DNA of 34,686 nucleotides, from contig JACPUY010000328.1 of assembly GCA_016192025.1 (NCBI GenBank), positions 1-34,686 of the forward strand, read 5' to 3'. Every line of letters starts with the position of its first letter. Within the stretch, counting starts at the first letter, position 1. The translations under genes were made by a program, and so were the position numbers. Under the pieces are notes generated by a model. It worked only from the letters and a program-made list of their open reading frames with translations. It had not been told where the DNA came from and ran no database searches. The DNA is from Pseudogulbenkiania sp. GTDB lineage: Bacteria; Pseudomonadota; Gammaproteobacteria; Burkholderiales; Chromobacteriaceae. Below are positions 12,964 through 22,346 of the stretch, one piece after another.

Positions 12964-13422
12964 ATGAAATTTGCCCGCCTCCTGCTCGCCCTGCTGAGCA
13001 CCCTGCTGGCCCTGCCGGCACTGGCCCACCATTACACCCTGGGCGCCCTGCATATCGGCCACCCGTGGAGCCGCGCCATGCCGGCCGCCACGACCAGCGG
13101 TACGGTCTACCTGAAGCTCAACAACCGCGGCCCGAGCGCCGACCGCCTGCTCGCAGCCAGCACCCCGCGTGCCGCCAGCGCCGAACTGCACCAGCACCTC
13201 GACGACCACGGCGTGATGCGCATGCGCGCGGTCCCCAACGGCGTCGAGCTGCCGCCGGGCCGAAGTATCGCGCTGGCGCCCGGCGGACTGCACATCATGC
13301 TGATGGGGCTGACCGCTCCGCTCAAGGCCGGCGAGCGCTTTCCGCTGACGCTGCGCTTTGCCCGCGCCGGCAAGATCGAGGTCGAGGTCAAGATCGAAGA
13401 CGGTCTGATGCCCACCCCCTGA
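12964..13422 (+). CDS. Periplasmic copper chaperone PCuA(C)-like (DUF461)
   Basis: Signal peptide MKFARLLLALLSTLLALPALA; HPWSRAMPAATTSGTVYLKLNNRG..., ELHQHLDDHGVMRMRAV, HIMLMGL metal-ligand pattern. Confidence 0.9.
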   Translation: MKFARLLLALLSTLLALPALAHHYTLGALHIGHPWSRAMPAATTSGTVYLKLNNRGPSADRLLAASTPRAASAELHQHLDDHGVMRMRAVPNGVELPPGRSIALAPGGLHIMLMGLTAPLKAGERFPLTLRFARAGKIEVEVKIEDGLMPTP

Positions 13423-13665
13423 GCGTCACCCGGCGGCCGGCCCGGCAAAGCGGCCGCCCGCGACACTCCCCCTCCCCCGTAGCGCCCCCTCCGCCTCGCG
13501 GCCTCGCCACGCCCGCTCGCCAGCGCCGCATGCCCCTCCCTGCTCGCCCTGCTCAGGCCAGAATGCTAAAGTAGTATCGGTAAAACATGACATTGCACTG
13601 CAAATAGCGGGCCAGGGTATAAAAACAGCTTCTACTGTTAAATAAAACCGCCCTATTATTCACAT

Positions 13666-16455
13666 GTGCTTAAACATCAAGAGTTGATATCCATGCTGCA
13701 CCGCCTGCTGATGCGACTGGCACACGGCCTTGGCAACCCTGCCCTGCTCATGACGCTGCTCATGGTCTCGGGCTTGTTCGGCACCTGGCGCCTGCTGGAA
13801 AGCACCATCGCGCAAAGCGACCAGGGCTACGTCCAGCTGACCGGCGGACTGCTGGAGCGCAGCCTGCTCAAACAGCGCAACACGCTGGGCCACAACCTGA
13901 CCGAGTACAACTCCTGGGACGACATGTACCGCGCGGTCAGCTCTCCCACCCTCGATACCGAGTGGCTGCACACCAACCTCACCGGCTCGATCTACCGCAC
14001 CCTCAACATCCAGCTCGGCGTGATCACCGATGCTAGCGGTAAACCGCTGTACGCCGTGCGCAACGGGGCCATCGAAGAAGCACCGACCCTGCCGCTGCCG
14101 TTTACCGCACTACAATGGCAGCGGCTGGTGCGTATGACCGCCCGCTACGATCCGCGCGGCAGCGAGGGCTACCCCACCACGATTTTCAAGGACACCGCGC
14201 CCAACCCGCTCACCCGCCAGAAAGAACCCCGGCTGCTGATGCTGGCCGTGCAGCGCATCGTGCCGGAAAACGAGGAACCGCGTAGCGCGCTGCCGGCGCG
14301 CTACCTGCTGTTCGCCAAGGACATCGACCCCGCGCTACTGGAGGAAATCGCCGGCGACCTGCGTCTCGCGCACTTGCAGCTGGACTACGCCTCGGCCCCC
14401 CCCAGCACCTCGGCAATAGCCGTCAAGGGCCAGGAGGGCGAACCGCTGGCTTACCTCAGCTGGCAACAAGAGCTGCCCGGCGACCACTTGCAGGCCAGCT
14501 TGCTGCCACGGGCGCTGGTCCTGCTGCTGTTGCTGACGGCGATCGCCCTGTTGCTGTTGCGGGTGTCGCGCCAGCTGACCCTGCGCCACCAGCGCACCAC
14601 CGAACGGCTGATCAGTCAGGGACAGGTGTTGCGCGAACTGGTCGCCGAACGCCAAGACAAGAGCGAGCCGCTCGATGCCTACCTGAAGCTGTTGTGCCAG
14701 AAACTGGCCATCACCCTGGACGCCGCCCGGGTCAGCGTCTGGCGCTACCAGCCGGACCACCAGGCGCTGGTATGCCTGACCGGCGTGGACCGCGACGCCG
14801 GCCACCACTTTTCCGGCGCCCTGCTGCAATTCTCCGATCATCCCGACTACTTCACCGCGCTGCATGAGGAACGTTACCTCTGCGCCAGCCATGTAGCGAC
14901 CGATCCGCGCCTGTCCAGCATGCAGGACTACCTGCTGGAGAACACCATCCGCTCGATACTGGACGCCGCGGTCACGCTGGCCGGCATCCACTACGGGGTG
15001 ATCTGCGTGGAAGACCACAAGCGCCGGGCGGCCTGGCATCCGGACGAGATCAATTTCATCTGCTCCAGCGCCGATGTGGTAGCGCTGGTGATGGAGTCGG
15101 GAGCCCGGCTGCAGGCCGAAGGGGAACTGCACCGCCACTCCTACTACGACCGCTTCACCGGTCTGCCCAACCGGGCCCGGCTGTTGATGCAGCTCGACGA
15201 GCTGGCAATGAACCGCAGCGAGGCGCCGATCTTCGGCTGCCTGATCCTGGCGCTGGACGGGCTGCCCAATATCAACGAGCTGTACGGCCACGACCACGGC
15301 GACCAGGTCATCCTGCAGTTGTGCGAGCGCCTGGGCCGCCTGGCCGAGCCGGGCGAACTGGTGGCCAGAGTGGCCGAAAACCGCTTCTGCCTGATCCTGT
15401 TCGGCAAGGATGAGAGCAGCATCAACCGCCGCGTCAACGCCATCACCGAAACGCTCAACCTGCCGGTCGATGTCAACGCCCAGCTGATCAGCGCGCGCGC
15501 CAACGCCGGGCTGGCGCTGTTCCCGCAGGACAGCAAGGAACCACTGCGTCTGCTGGAACATGCCGAGCTGGCGATGCAGATCTCGCGCAACTCGCTCAAT
15601 GGCGGCTGGGTGCGCTTCCACGAAGAAATGAGCGCGGACTGGCACCGCCGCCACCTGCTGGTCAACGAGTTGCGTCAGGCCATCGGCAGCCGTCATCTGT
15701 TTCTGTGCTATCAGCCCTACCACGAACTGAAGACGCGCCGCACACGCGGAGCCGAGGCCCTGCTGCGCTGGCACCACCCCCAGCACGGCCTCATTTCGCC
15801 GGGGGAATTCATCCCCCTGGCCGAAGACAGCGGCGTGATCGTGCCACTGGGCGAGTGGGTGCTGCGCGAAGCCTGCCAGCAGGCTGCCAAGTGGCGGCAA
15901 GGCCCGCAGCCGGACTTCACCATTTCGGTCAACGTGTCGCTGCTGCAACTGGAAGACCCGCATTTCGCCGACTTGGTCGCCGGTATTCTGGCCACTGCCC
16001 ATCTGCCTCCCTCGGCACTGGAGCTGGAAGTCACCGAAACCCTGGCGCTGCGCCAGTCGGGCAGCATCGAGGAGAATATCCGCCGGCTCAAGTCGCTCGG
16101 GGTCAGCCTGGCGATCGACGACTTCGGCACCGGTTACGCCTCGTTCAGCTACCTGCGCCGCTTCCCGGCCGAGAAGATCAAGATCGACAAGCAGTTTCTC
16201 GACCAGGTACCGGACAACCATCAGGACGCCGCCATCGTGCGCATGATCGTGGCCATGGGGCATTCGCTCGGCGCGGTGGTCACCGGCGAGGGCATAGAGA
16301 ACGAACGGCAGCTGGCCTTCCTCGGCGAGATCGGCTGCGACTACGCGCAGGGCTTCCATCTAAGCAAGCCGCTGGAGCAGCACGCCATGAGCCGCTACCT
16401 GGCGCAGACTGCCGCGCCGGCGCCGAGGGGGCAGCAAACCCCGTCCACGTTGTAG
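13666..16455 (+). CDS. Membrane-bound CHASE4-GAF-(degenerate GGDEF)-EAL c-di-GMP phosphodiesterase candidate
   Basis: Two TM segments flanking a periplasmic CHASE4-like domain (YNSWDDMYRAV); GAF; GGDEF position reads VAENRFCLILF; EAL motif EALLRW with DDFGTG and other conserved acidic residues. Start may be 13693. Confidence 0.88.
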   Translation: MLKHQELISMLHRLLMRLAHGLGNPALLMTLLMVSGLFGTWRLLESTIAQSDQGYVQLTGGLLERSLLKQRNTLGHNLTEYNSWDDMYRAVSSPTLDTEWLHTNLTGSIYRTLNIQLGVITDASGKPLYAVRNGAIEEAPTLPLPFTALQWQRLVRMTARYDPRGSEGYPTTIFKDTAPNPLTRQKEPRLLMLAVQRIVPENEEPRSALPARYLLFAKDIDPALLEEIAGDLRLAHLQLDYASAPPSTSAIAVKGQEGEPLAYLSWQQELPGDHLQASLLPRALVLLLLLTAIALLLLRVSRQLTLRHQRTTERLISQGQVLRELVAERQDKSEPLDAYLKLLCQKLAITLDAARVSVWRYQPDHQALVCLTGVDRDAGHHFSGALLQFSDHPDYFTALHEERYLCASHVATDPRLSSMQDYLLENTIRSILDAAVTLAGIHYGVICVEDHKRRAAWHPDEINFICSSADVVALVMESGARLQAEGELHRHSYYDRFTGLPNRARLLMQLDELAMNRSEAPIFGCLILALDGLPNINELYGHDHGDQVILQLCERLGRLAEPGELVARVAENRFCLILFGKDESSINRRVNAITETLNLPVDVNAQLISARANAGLALFPQDSKEPLRLLEHAELAMQISRNSLNGGWVRFHEEMSADWHRRHLLVNELRQAIGSRHLFLCYQPYHELKTRRTRGAEALLRWHHPQHGLISPGEFIPLAEDSGVIVPLGEWVLREACQQAAKWRQGPQPDFTISVNVSLLQLEDPHFADLVAGILATAHLPPSALELEVTETLALRQSGSIEENIRRLKSLGVSLAIDDFGTGYASFSYLRRFPAEKIKIDKQFLDQVPDNHQDAAIVRMIVAMGHSLGAVVTGEGIENERQLAFLGEIGCDYAQGFHLSKPLEQHAMSRYLAQTAAPAPRGQQTPSTL

Positions 16456-16731
16456 TTATGTGACACATTGCGGTGCACCAATTATCACCGGACAGCCTTT
16501 CTGCTTTACCGGTGCCCCGTTCATGGGCACACTCGGCGTGGGAATAAGTTTATAGCCGCCGGTCCTCATACAACGTAGCGTCAAGTTTGCACCCGACAGA
16601 AGTCAACGATGGAGGAGCGGGCCCTCGGGCCCGTCATACAATAAAGCGACTCAAGGGACCGGCGGTTTTCCCTGCGGCAGCGGCTTTCCGCTATGCTGTA
16701 CGGCGTATTCAATCACCCCGATGCGCCTGCC

Positions 16732-17040
16732 ATGACACTCACCCCAGACCAACTCCCCCGTCTCACCATCCAGTACTGCACTGGCTGCCGCTGGCTGCTG
16801 CGCGCAGCGTGGATGGCCCAGGAACTGCTGACCACCTTCGAGAAAGAGCTGGCCGAAGTGGCGCTCAAGCCCGGCTCCGGCGGCGTGTTCCGCATCACCC
16901 TGGACGACGAGCAACTATGGGACCGCAAGGACGACGGTGGCTTTCCCGACATCAAGGAGCTGAAGCAGCGGGTACGCGACCGCGTCGCCCCGGACAAGTC
17001 GCTCGGTCACAGCGACGCCACGCCGCAACAGTCGTCCTGA
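16732..17040 (+). CDS. SelT/SelW/SelH (Rdx) family protein, cysteine form
   Basis: MTLTPDQLPRLTIQYCTGCRWLLRAAWMAQELLTTFEKELAEVALKPGSGGVFRITLDDEQLWDRK; CxxC redox motif and Rdx fold signature. Confidence 0.88.
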   Translation: MTLTPDQLPRLTIQYCTGCRWLLRAAWMAQELLTTFEKELAEVALKPGSGGVFRITLDDEQLWDRKDDGGFPDIKELKQRVRDRVAPDKSLGHSDATPQQSS

Positions 17041-17061
17041 GTCACGCATCCGGCCACAACC

Positions 17062-18141
17062 ATGGCCCCACCGCAACGCAAGATCATCCACGTCGACTGC
17101 GACTGCTTCTTCGCCGCGGTCGAAATGCGCGACCAGCCGGCCTGGCGCAACCTCCCGCTGGCGGTGGGCGGCCAGCCCGACAGCCGCGGCGTCATCGCCA
17201 CCTGCAACTACCTGGCGCGACGCTACGGCGTGCACTCGGCGATGTCCTCGGCGCGTGCTCTGCATCTGTGCCCCTCGCTGCTGATCGTGCCGCCCGACTT
17301 CGCCCGCTACAAGGCGGCCAGCCAGCAAATCCTGGCGATCTATCACGACTTCACCGAGCTGGTCGAACCGCTGTCGCTGGACGAGGCCTATCTGGACGTC
17401 AGCGGCCAGCCGCATTGCCGCGGCAGCGCCTCGCTGATGGCCGAAACCATCCGCCGCCGCATCCGTGACGAGGTCGGCATCACCGCCTCGGCCGGCATCG
17501 CCCCGAACAAGTTCCTGGCCAAAGTGGCCAGCGACTGGAACAAGCCGGACGGCCAGTTCGTGATCCGGCCGCAGGACGTGGACGACTTCGTGCGCGTGCT
17601 GGCAGTGGAGAAGATTCCCGGCGTCGGCGCGGTTACCGCTGCCCGGCTGCATGCTTTGGGGATCGAGCGCTGCGAACAGTTGCAGCCGCGGGAACTGGCC
17701 GAACTGGTACGCCATTTCGGCCGCTTCGGGGAGCGCTTGCACGCGCTGGCGCGCGGCATCGACCCGCGCCCGGTCAGCATCGAGCGCCAGCGCAAGTCGC
17801 TCAGCGTGGAGGAAACCTACCCTGTGGACCTGCCCGACCTCGCCGCTTGCCAGGCCAAGCTGCCGGAACTGCTGGCCAGGCTGGCGCACCGGCTGGAGCG
17901 CGCCGGCCGGCCGGCGTTCCGCGGCCTGAGCGTCAAGATCAAGTTCGCCGATTTCAGCCAGACCACGGTGGAACAATCCGGCCAGGAATTGAACGCCGAC
18001 ACCATGGCGGCGCTGTTGCGCGTAGGCCATGCGCGCGGAGCGCAACCGGTAAGGCTGCTGGGCGTGGGCGTCAGGATGGCCGGGGAACACGCCGAGCCGA
18101 TGCAACTGGCGCTGTTCGGCGCCGACGAACCGGACTGCTGA
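17062..18141 (+). CDS. dinB: DNA polymerase IV (Y-family)
   Basis: KIIHVDCDCFFAAVEMRDQPAWRNLPLAVGG...SLDEAYLDVSG...ITASAGIAPNKFLAKVASDWNKPDG. Confidence 0.96.
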   Translation: MAPPQRKIIHVDCDCFFAAVEMRDQPAWRNLPLAVGGQPDSRGVIATCNYLARRYGVHSAMSSARALHLCPSLLIVPPDFARYKAASQQILAIYHDFTELVEPLSLDEAYLDVSGQPHCRGSASLMAETIRRRIRDEVGITASAGIAPNKFLAKVASDWNKPDGQFVIRPQDVDDFVRVLAVEKIPGVGAVTAARLHALGIERCEQLQPRELAELVRHFGRFGERLHALARGIDPRPVSIERQRKSLSVEETYPVDLPDLAACQAKLPELLARLAHRLERAGRPAFRGLSVKIKFADFSQTTVEQSGQELNADTMAALLRVGHARGAQPVRLLGVGVRMAGEHAEPMQLALFGADEPDC

Positions 18142-18166
18142 AGAAAAAGGTTGGCCGAAACCCGGC

Positions 18167-18824
18167 TCAGCGGGCCTGGCGGGCTTCCAGAAAGGCGGTG
18201 ATGGCCGCGTCGCGCTCCTGCCAGGTGCGGGCCACGCTCGGGCGTTGCGCCAGCACCTCGAGATAGCCGGCCAGCTCCGGCACGGCCAGCACGGGGTCGC
18301 AGCCCAGCGTGTCGCGACAGACCGCCGACACCACCGGCAACACCGCCGCGGCACTGATGTCGGCGTGGCTGAAGTCCTCACCAGCCAGCCACGGCGCCAG
18401 CACGGCGCGGCGCATCACCGCTGCCAGGCCGCGCTCGATGGCGGGGGCGGCGGCCTCCCGCACCGCGTCCGGCAGCGCCGAACCGAACAGCATGTGGTTG
18501 CACAGCGGGTTGGCCGGCGTCAGCACGTAGTGCTCCAGCAGCAGGGCCAGCTCGCGGGCATGGGCCCGGCCGTTGGGCGTGGGCGGCAACAGCGCGGCGG
18601 TCGGGTAGGCGTCTTCCAGCCATTCCAGGATGGCGCTGGACTCGGCCAGCGCGTGACCGTTGATGTCGACGTAGGGAATCTTGCCCATCGGGCTCAGCGC
18701 CAGCACCTCGGGCGTCTGCGCCGGGGCGGTGGGGTGTTCGCGGAAGTTCACCCCTTTTTCGATCAGGGCGATCTTTACCTTGTTGTAATACGGGGAGAGG
18801 GCGACACCGTAGAGCGTGATCATC
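18167..18824 (-). CDS. Glutathione S-transferase family protein
   Basis: MITLYGVALSPYYNKVKIALIEKGVNFREHPTAPAQTPEVLALSPMGKIPYVDINGHALAESSAILEWLE; GST thioredoxin-like N-domain. Confidence 0.92.
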
Positions 18825-18942
18825 GGGTTCTCCTGTCGTCGTGGCAGGCGGCTGCGCGGCGTGGGGAACGGCGGTGACACCATGGAGCATCACCTGCCGG
18901 GCGGCTCATGACGGTCGCAACCACCATGAGCGCCCATTATGA

Positions 18943-19029
18943 GCCCATTTCAGTAGGCGAGCGAGCCAGGGCCGGTCGGGCCACCTCGGTGCCCAAGGGA
19001 CGAAGGCGCCGCCCCCTAATGAAATGGGC
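18943..19029. repeat. 15-bp inverted repeat (14/15) enclosing a 57-bp GC-rich core
   Basis: Left arm GCCCATTTCAGTAGG (18943-18957), right arm CCTAATGAAATGGGC (19015-19029). Confidence 0.75.
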
Positions 19030-19038
19030 GCCATGCCA

Positions 19039-19950
19039 TTACCTGACCGCGGCCATCGCTACCGCCTTTTGCTGCACCAGTTTCTGGATCAGCGGCAGCG
19101 CCTGCAGTGCCACCTTTTCGCCCTCCAGAATGGCCTGGTGACGTTCATCGAACGAGGTCGAGCCCATGTTCTGTACCTGTGGCCGGATCACCACATCGGC
19201 CTGCTTCAGCTCCTGCGCCAGCGCGGTCACGTTCATGATGTTGATGCTCTGGTCGAAGATCGACAGGAAGCCGGTGGCCGAACCGGCGCGTGGCCGGGCG
19301 GAAATATCCACCGCGATGACGAAGTCGGCGCCCATCTCGCGCGCCGCGCTGACCGGTACCGGGCTGACCAGGCCGCCGTCGACGTAGCGCTTGCCGCCGA
19401 TCAGTGCCGGCTGGAATACATTGGGGATGCTGGCCGAGGCACGCACCGCCTGGCCGGTGTTGCCCTGCCGGAACACCACGCGCTGGCCGCTATCGAGCTC
19501 GGTGGCGACCGCCCCGAACGGCTTGGCCAGCTTGTCGATCGGGCGGTTGTTGACCGCCTGGTTGACGAAGGCGGCCAGCTTGTCGCCCTTGATGAAACCG
19601 CTGGTGGACAGCGTCAGATCGGTCAGGTTGCTTTCGTCCAGCTTGATCGCCAGGCTCTGCAGCTGCAGTCCGCTGTAGCCGGCGGCGTACAGACTGCCGA
19701 CCACGCTGCCGGCGCTGGTGCCGGTGACGATGTCCGGCACGATGCCGTGCGACTCGAGCACCTTGATCACGCCGATATGGGCGAACCCCTTGGCGGCGCC
19801 GCCGCCGAGGGCCAGCGCGATCTTCGGTTTGGGCAGCGGCTTGACCGGCGGCGGGGCGACCCCGGTCTTGGCCGGCCCGAACGCGGAACAAGCGCTCAGG
19901 GTCACCAGCGCCAGCAGTGGTACAAACCGCCTGATACTGCGTGCAATCAT
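19039..19950 (-). CDS. Patatin-like phospholipase lipoprotein (RssA-like)
   Basis: Lipobox LSAC; GGGAAKGFAHIGVI; GTSAG nucleophile elbow; DGG dyad (YVDGGLVSPVPV). Confidence 0.92.
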   Translation of the reverse strand: MIARSIRRFVPLLALVTLSACSAFGPAKTGVAPPPVKPLPKPKIALALGGGAAKGFAHIGVIKVLESHGIVPDIVTGTSAGSVVGSLYAAGYSGLQLQSLAIKLDESNLTDLTLSTSGFIKGDKLAAFVNQAVNNRPIDKLAKPFGAVATELDSGQRVVFRQGNTGQAVRASASIPNVFQPALIGGKRYVDGGLVSPVPVSAAREMGADFVIAVDISARPRAGSATGFLSIFDQSINIMNVTALAQELKQADVVIRPQVQNMGSTSFDERHQAILEGEKVALQALPLIQKLVQQKAVAMAAVR

Positions 19951-20010
19951 GCTTTACCTCACCTCAAAACAAACGGGCGGCAACGCCGCCCGGCAAAACA
20001 GGAAACCGTG

Positions 20011-20922
20011 CTATTTGACGCCCGGACGCGCGCCGGGTTTCATGAATTCGATCACCTGGCGGCCATCCGGCAGCAAATTGGCCTTTTTCTTCGGCTCGCC
20101 CTTCCAGGCATGGCCGTAGACGACTTCGTAGGTGGCCGGCAGCGCGCCGTGCTGGCGGCGCAGTTCGTAGGCCGCCTCGACCTTCTGCCAGGCGTGCTTG
20201 CCCATCAGGCCGCGACCGCGCCCCGCGGTGGCATTGTGCGCGCCGATGGCCTTGAGATCCTGCATCACGTCGCGCACGCGCGGGTAGGTCAGCACGATCT
20301 TGTCCATGTCCATCACCGGTTCGGCAAAGCCGCTGTTCAACAGCGCATCGCCCAGGTCGTGCATGTCGATGAACTGGTTGACGTGGGTGGCGCCGTCGAT
20401 GCCGGCGAAGGCGCTGCGCAGCTCCAGCAGCGTGTCCGGCCCCAACGTCGAGAACATCACCATGCCTTCCGGCTTGAGCACGCGCTGAAACTCGGCGAAC
20501 ACGCTGTCCGGGATGTTGACCCACTGGATCGCCAGGTTGGACCAGATCATGTCGACGCTGGCGTCGGCCAGCGGCAGGCACTCGACATCGGCGCACAGCT
20601 GCCACGGCTGGGCGCGGCGGAACAGCTTGCCGAGCAGGCCCCCGCCCTGCTGCTTCTCGCGCGAGGCCCGCAGCATGGTGGCGGCCAGGTCGAGTTCGAT
20701 CACCCGCGCCTCGGGAAAGCGGCGGCGCAATTCGGCCGCACCGTAACCGGTGCCGCTGCCGGCGTCGAGGATCACCTTGGGGCTGACCTTGATGTAGTCG
20801 AGGCGCGACGCCATGCGGTCCGACACCTCGCGCTGCAGCACCGCGGCCGAGTCGTAGCTCGGCGCGGCGCGCTCGAAAGCGGCGCGCACGCGGGATTTGT
20901 CGGTATAAAACGCTTCACTCAT
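20011..20922 (-). CDS. bioC: Malonyl-ACP O-methyltransferase BioC
   Basis: MSEAFYTDKSRVRAAFERAAPSYDSAAVLQREVSDRMASRLDYIKVSPKVILDAGSGTGYGAAELRRRFPEARVIELDLA; adjacent to bioH. Confidence 0.92.
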   Translation of the reverse strand: MSEAFYTDKSRVRAAFERAAPSYDSAAVLQREVSDRMASRLDYIKVSPKVILDAGSGTGYGAAELRRRFPEARVIELDLAATMLRASREKQQGGGLLGKLFRRAQPWQLCADVECLPLADASVDMIWSNLAIQWVNIPDSVFAEFQRVLKPEGMVMFSTLGPDTLLELRSAFAGIDGATHVNQFIDMHDLGDALLNSGFAEPVMDMDKIVLTYPRVRDVMQDLKAIGAHNATAGRGRGLMGKHAWQKVEAAYELRRQHGALPATYEVVYGHAWKGEPKKKANLLPDGRQVIEFMKPGARPGVK

Positions 20923-21683
20923 GCGTGTTGGTCCAGATGATCGGCAAGCCGCGCCACGAACTCTTCCTCGTGCGACAGGAAGGGAGCGTGCGAGGCCTGC
21001 GGGAATTCGTAAAGGGTGGCGTCGGCCAGCGTCTCGGCCAGCCAGCGCCCGGCACCGAGCGGGGTGATGGCATCCTTGGCGCCAAAGAACAGCCCGACCG
21101 GGCAGCGGATGCGCGGCGCCAGCGCGCGCGCATCGGCCAGCAGCAGCAGTTCCAGCGCCGGCAGCAGGCCCTGCGGCCGGCCGTGAGCAAACAGTTCCTC
21201 GCGCAGCGCCTTGAGCGTGTCGCGCGCGCCGGGAGCGCCGAGCATCTGCAAGGCCAGGAAGCGCTCCAGCGTCTGCTCGAAGGCGCCGTCGAGACTGGCG
21301 CCGACGCCCTCGATGGCCTTGCGGTCCTGCGCGTGCGGCCAGCCGTCCTGCTTGACGAAGCGCGGGCTGCTGGCGATCAGCGCCAGGCTTTTCACCTGTT
21401 CGGCGTGGCGCGCCGCCCAGTGCTGGGCCAACAGGCCGCCGAGCGACCAGCCGACCACGTGCACGGGCCAGGGAAACTGCGCCGCCAAGAGGTCGGCGAT
21501 GTCGTCGGCGTCGAACGGGTGGCGGCTGGCGGAGGCGCCGTGGCCGGGCAGGTCGACCAGGTGCAGGCAGTAACGGTCGGCCAGCCGTTCGGCAACACGG
21601 CTGAACACGCCGCCGTGCAGACCCCAGCCATGCAGCATGACCACGTCCGGGCCGCGTCCCAGCGATTCGATGTACAGACTCAT
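20919..21683 (-). CDS. bioH: Pimeloyl-ACP methyl ester esterase BioH
   Basis: Alpha/beta hydrolase VVMLHGWGLHGGVFSRVAERLADRYCLHLVDLPGHGAS...GWSLGGLLAQ; ATGA overlap with bioC. Confidence 0.92.
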   Translation of the reverse strand: MSLYIESLGRGPDVVMLHGWGLHGGVFSRVAERLADRYCLHLVDLPGHGASASRHPFDADDIADLLAAQFPWPVHVVGWSLGGLLAQHWAARHAEQVKSLALIASSPRFVKQDGWPHAQDRKAIEGVGASLDGAFEQTLERFLALQMLGAPGARDTLKALREELFAHGRPQGLLPALELLLLADARALAPRIRCPVGLFFGAKDAITPLGAGRWLAETLADATLYEFPQASHAPFLSHEEEFVARLADHLDQHA

Positions 21684-21707
21684 GCGAAGCCAGATGAGGG
21701 GAAAACG

Positions 21708-22346
21708 CTATTTTCGCAAGAGTACGATGCGAAAGAAACCTCCCATCCCGGCTGATTCGTCATGCTCGATGTGCAAAGTGGTCTGATTGACGATGACGCC
21801 CAGCTGGCGGTCGATATCGGTGGCGATCAGCCGGGTCAGCAGGTTGGCCGAAGCGCGCCACAGGCCGGGACGGCGTCCGTCGGCCAGGAACTTGTCGAAC
21901 ACCACGGCCCGCCCGCCGGGCTTGAGCACCCGCTCGACCTCCCGGAGGCAGGCCACCGGGTCGGGGATCACCGGCAGGATCAGGTGCAGGATAACCGCGT
22001 CGAAGTGGGCGTCGGGAAAGTCCAGCCGCTGGCCATCCATCTCCCGCACGTCCAGCGTCAGGCCGAGCCGGGCGGCGCGCCGGCGCAAGCGGGCCAGCAT
22101 ACCGTCCGAGACGTCGATGGCGGTCAGCCCGCGGCAGCCCTGCAGGTAGTCGAGGTCCAGCCCGGTGCCGGCCCCCAGCAGCAGGATGCGCTCGTCCGGG
22201 CCGGGTGCCAACAGCTCGATGGAGCGGCGTCGGCGCGCCGCGAAGAAGGAAGCCACGACGCGGTCGTAGACCGGCGCATACAGGTTGTAGCGCCAGCGGT
22301 TGTAGCGGGTGGCGAACTCAGGCCACATTCCGGAAACTGCTGGCAA
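21708..22346 (-). CDS. Class I SAM-dependent methyltransferase of unknown substrate
   Basis: ERILLLGAGTGLDLDYLQGCRGLTAIDVSDGMLARLRRRA...LREVERVLKPGGRAVVFDKF. Overlaps the 3' end of the upstream GGDEF-EAL gene. Confidence 0.85.
   Translation of the reverse strand: MPAVSGMWPEFATRYNRWRYNLYAPVYDRVVASFFAARRRRSIELLAPGPDERILLLGAGTGLDLDYLQGCRGLTAIDVSDGMLARLRRRAARLGLTLDVREMDGQRLDFPDAHFDAVILHLILPVIPDPVACLREVERVLKPGGRAVVFDKFLADGRRPGLWRASANLLTRLIATDIDRQLGVIVNQTTLHIEHDESAGMGGFFRIVLLRK

Noticed and set aside
14335-16359. 674-aa minus-strand ORF antisense to the CHASE4-EAL gene
   Set aside because: Low-complexity Gln/Gly/Ala-rich shadow translation; the sense strand encodes clear GAF and EAL domains.
19024-20940. 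638-aa plus-strand ORF across patatin and bioC
   Set aside because: Spans two well-supported minus-strand genes and their gap; composition typical of an antisense frame.
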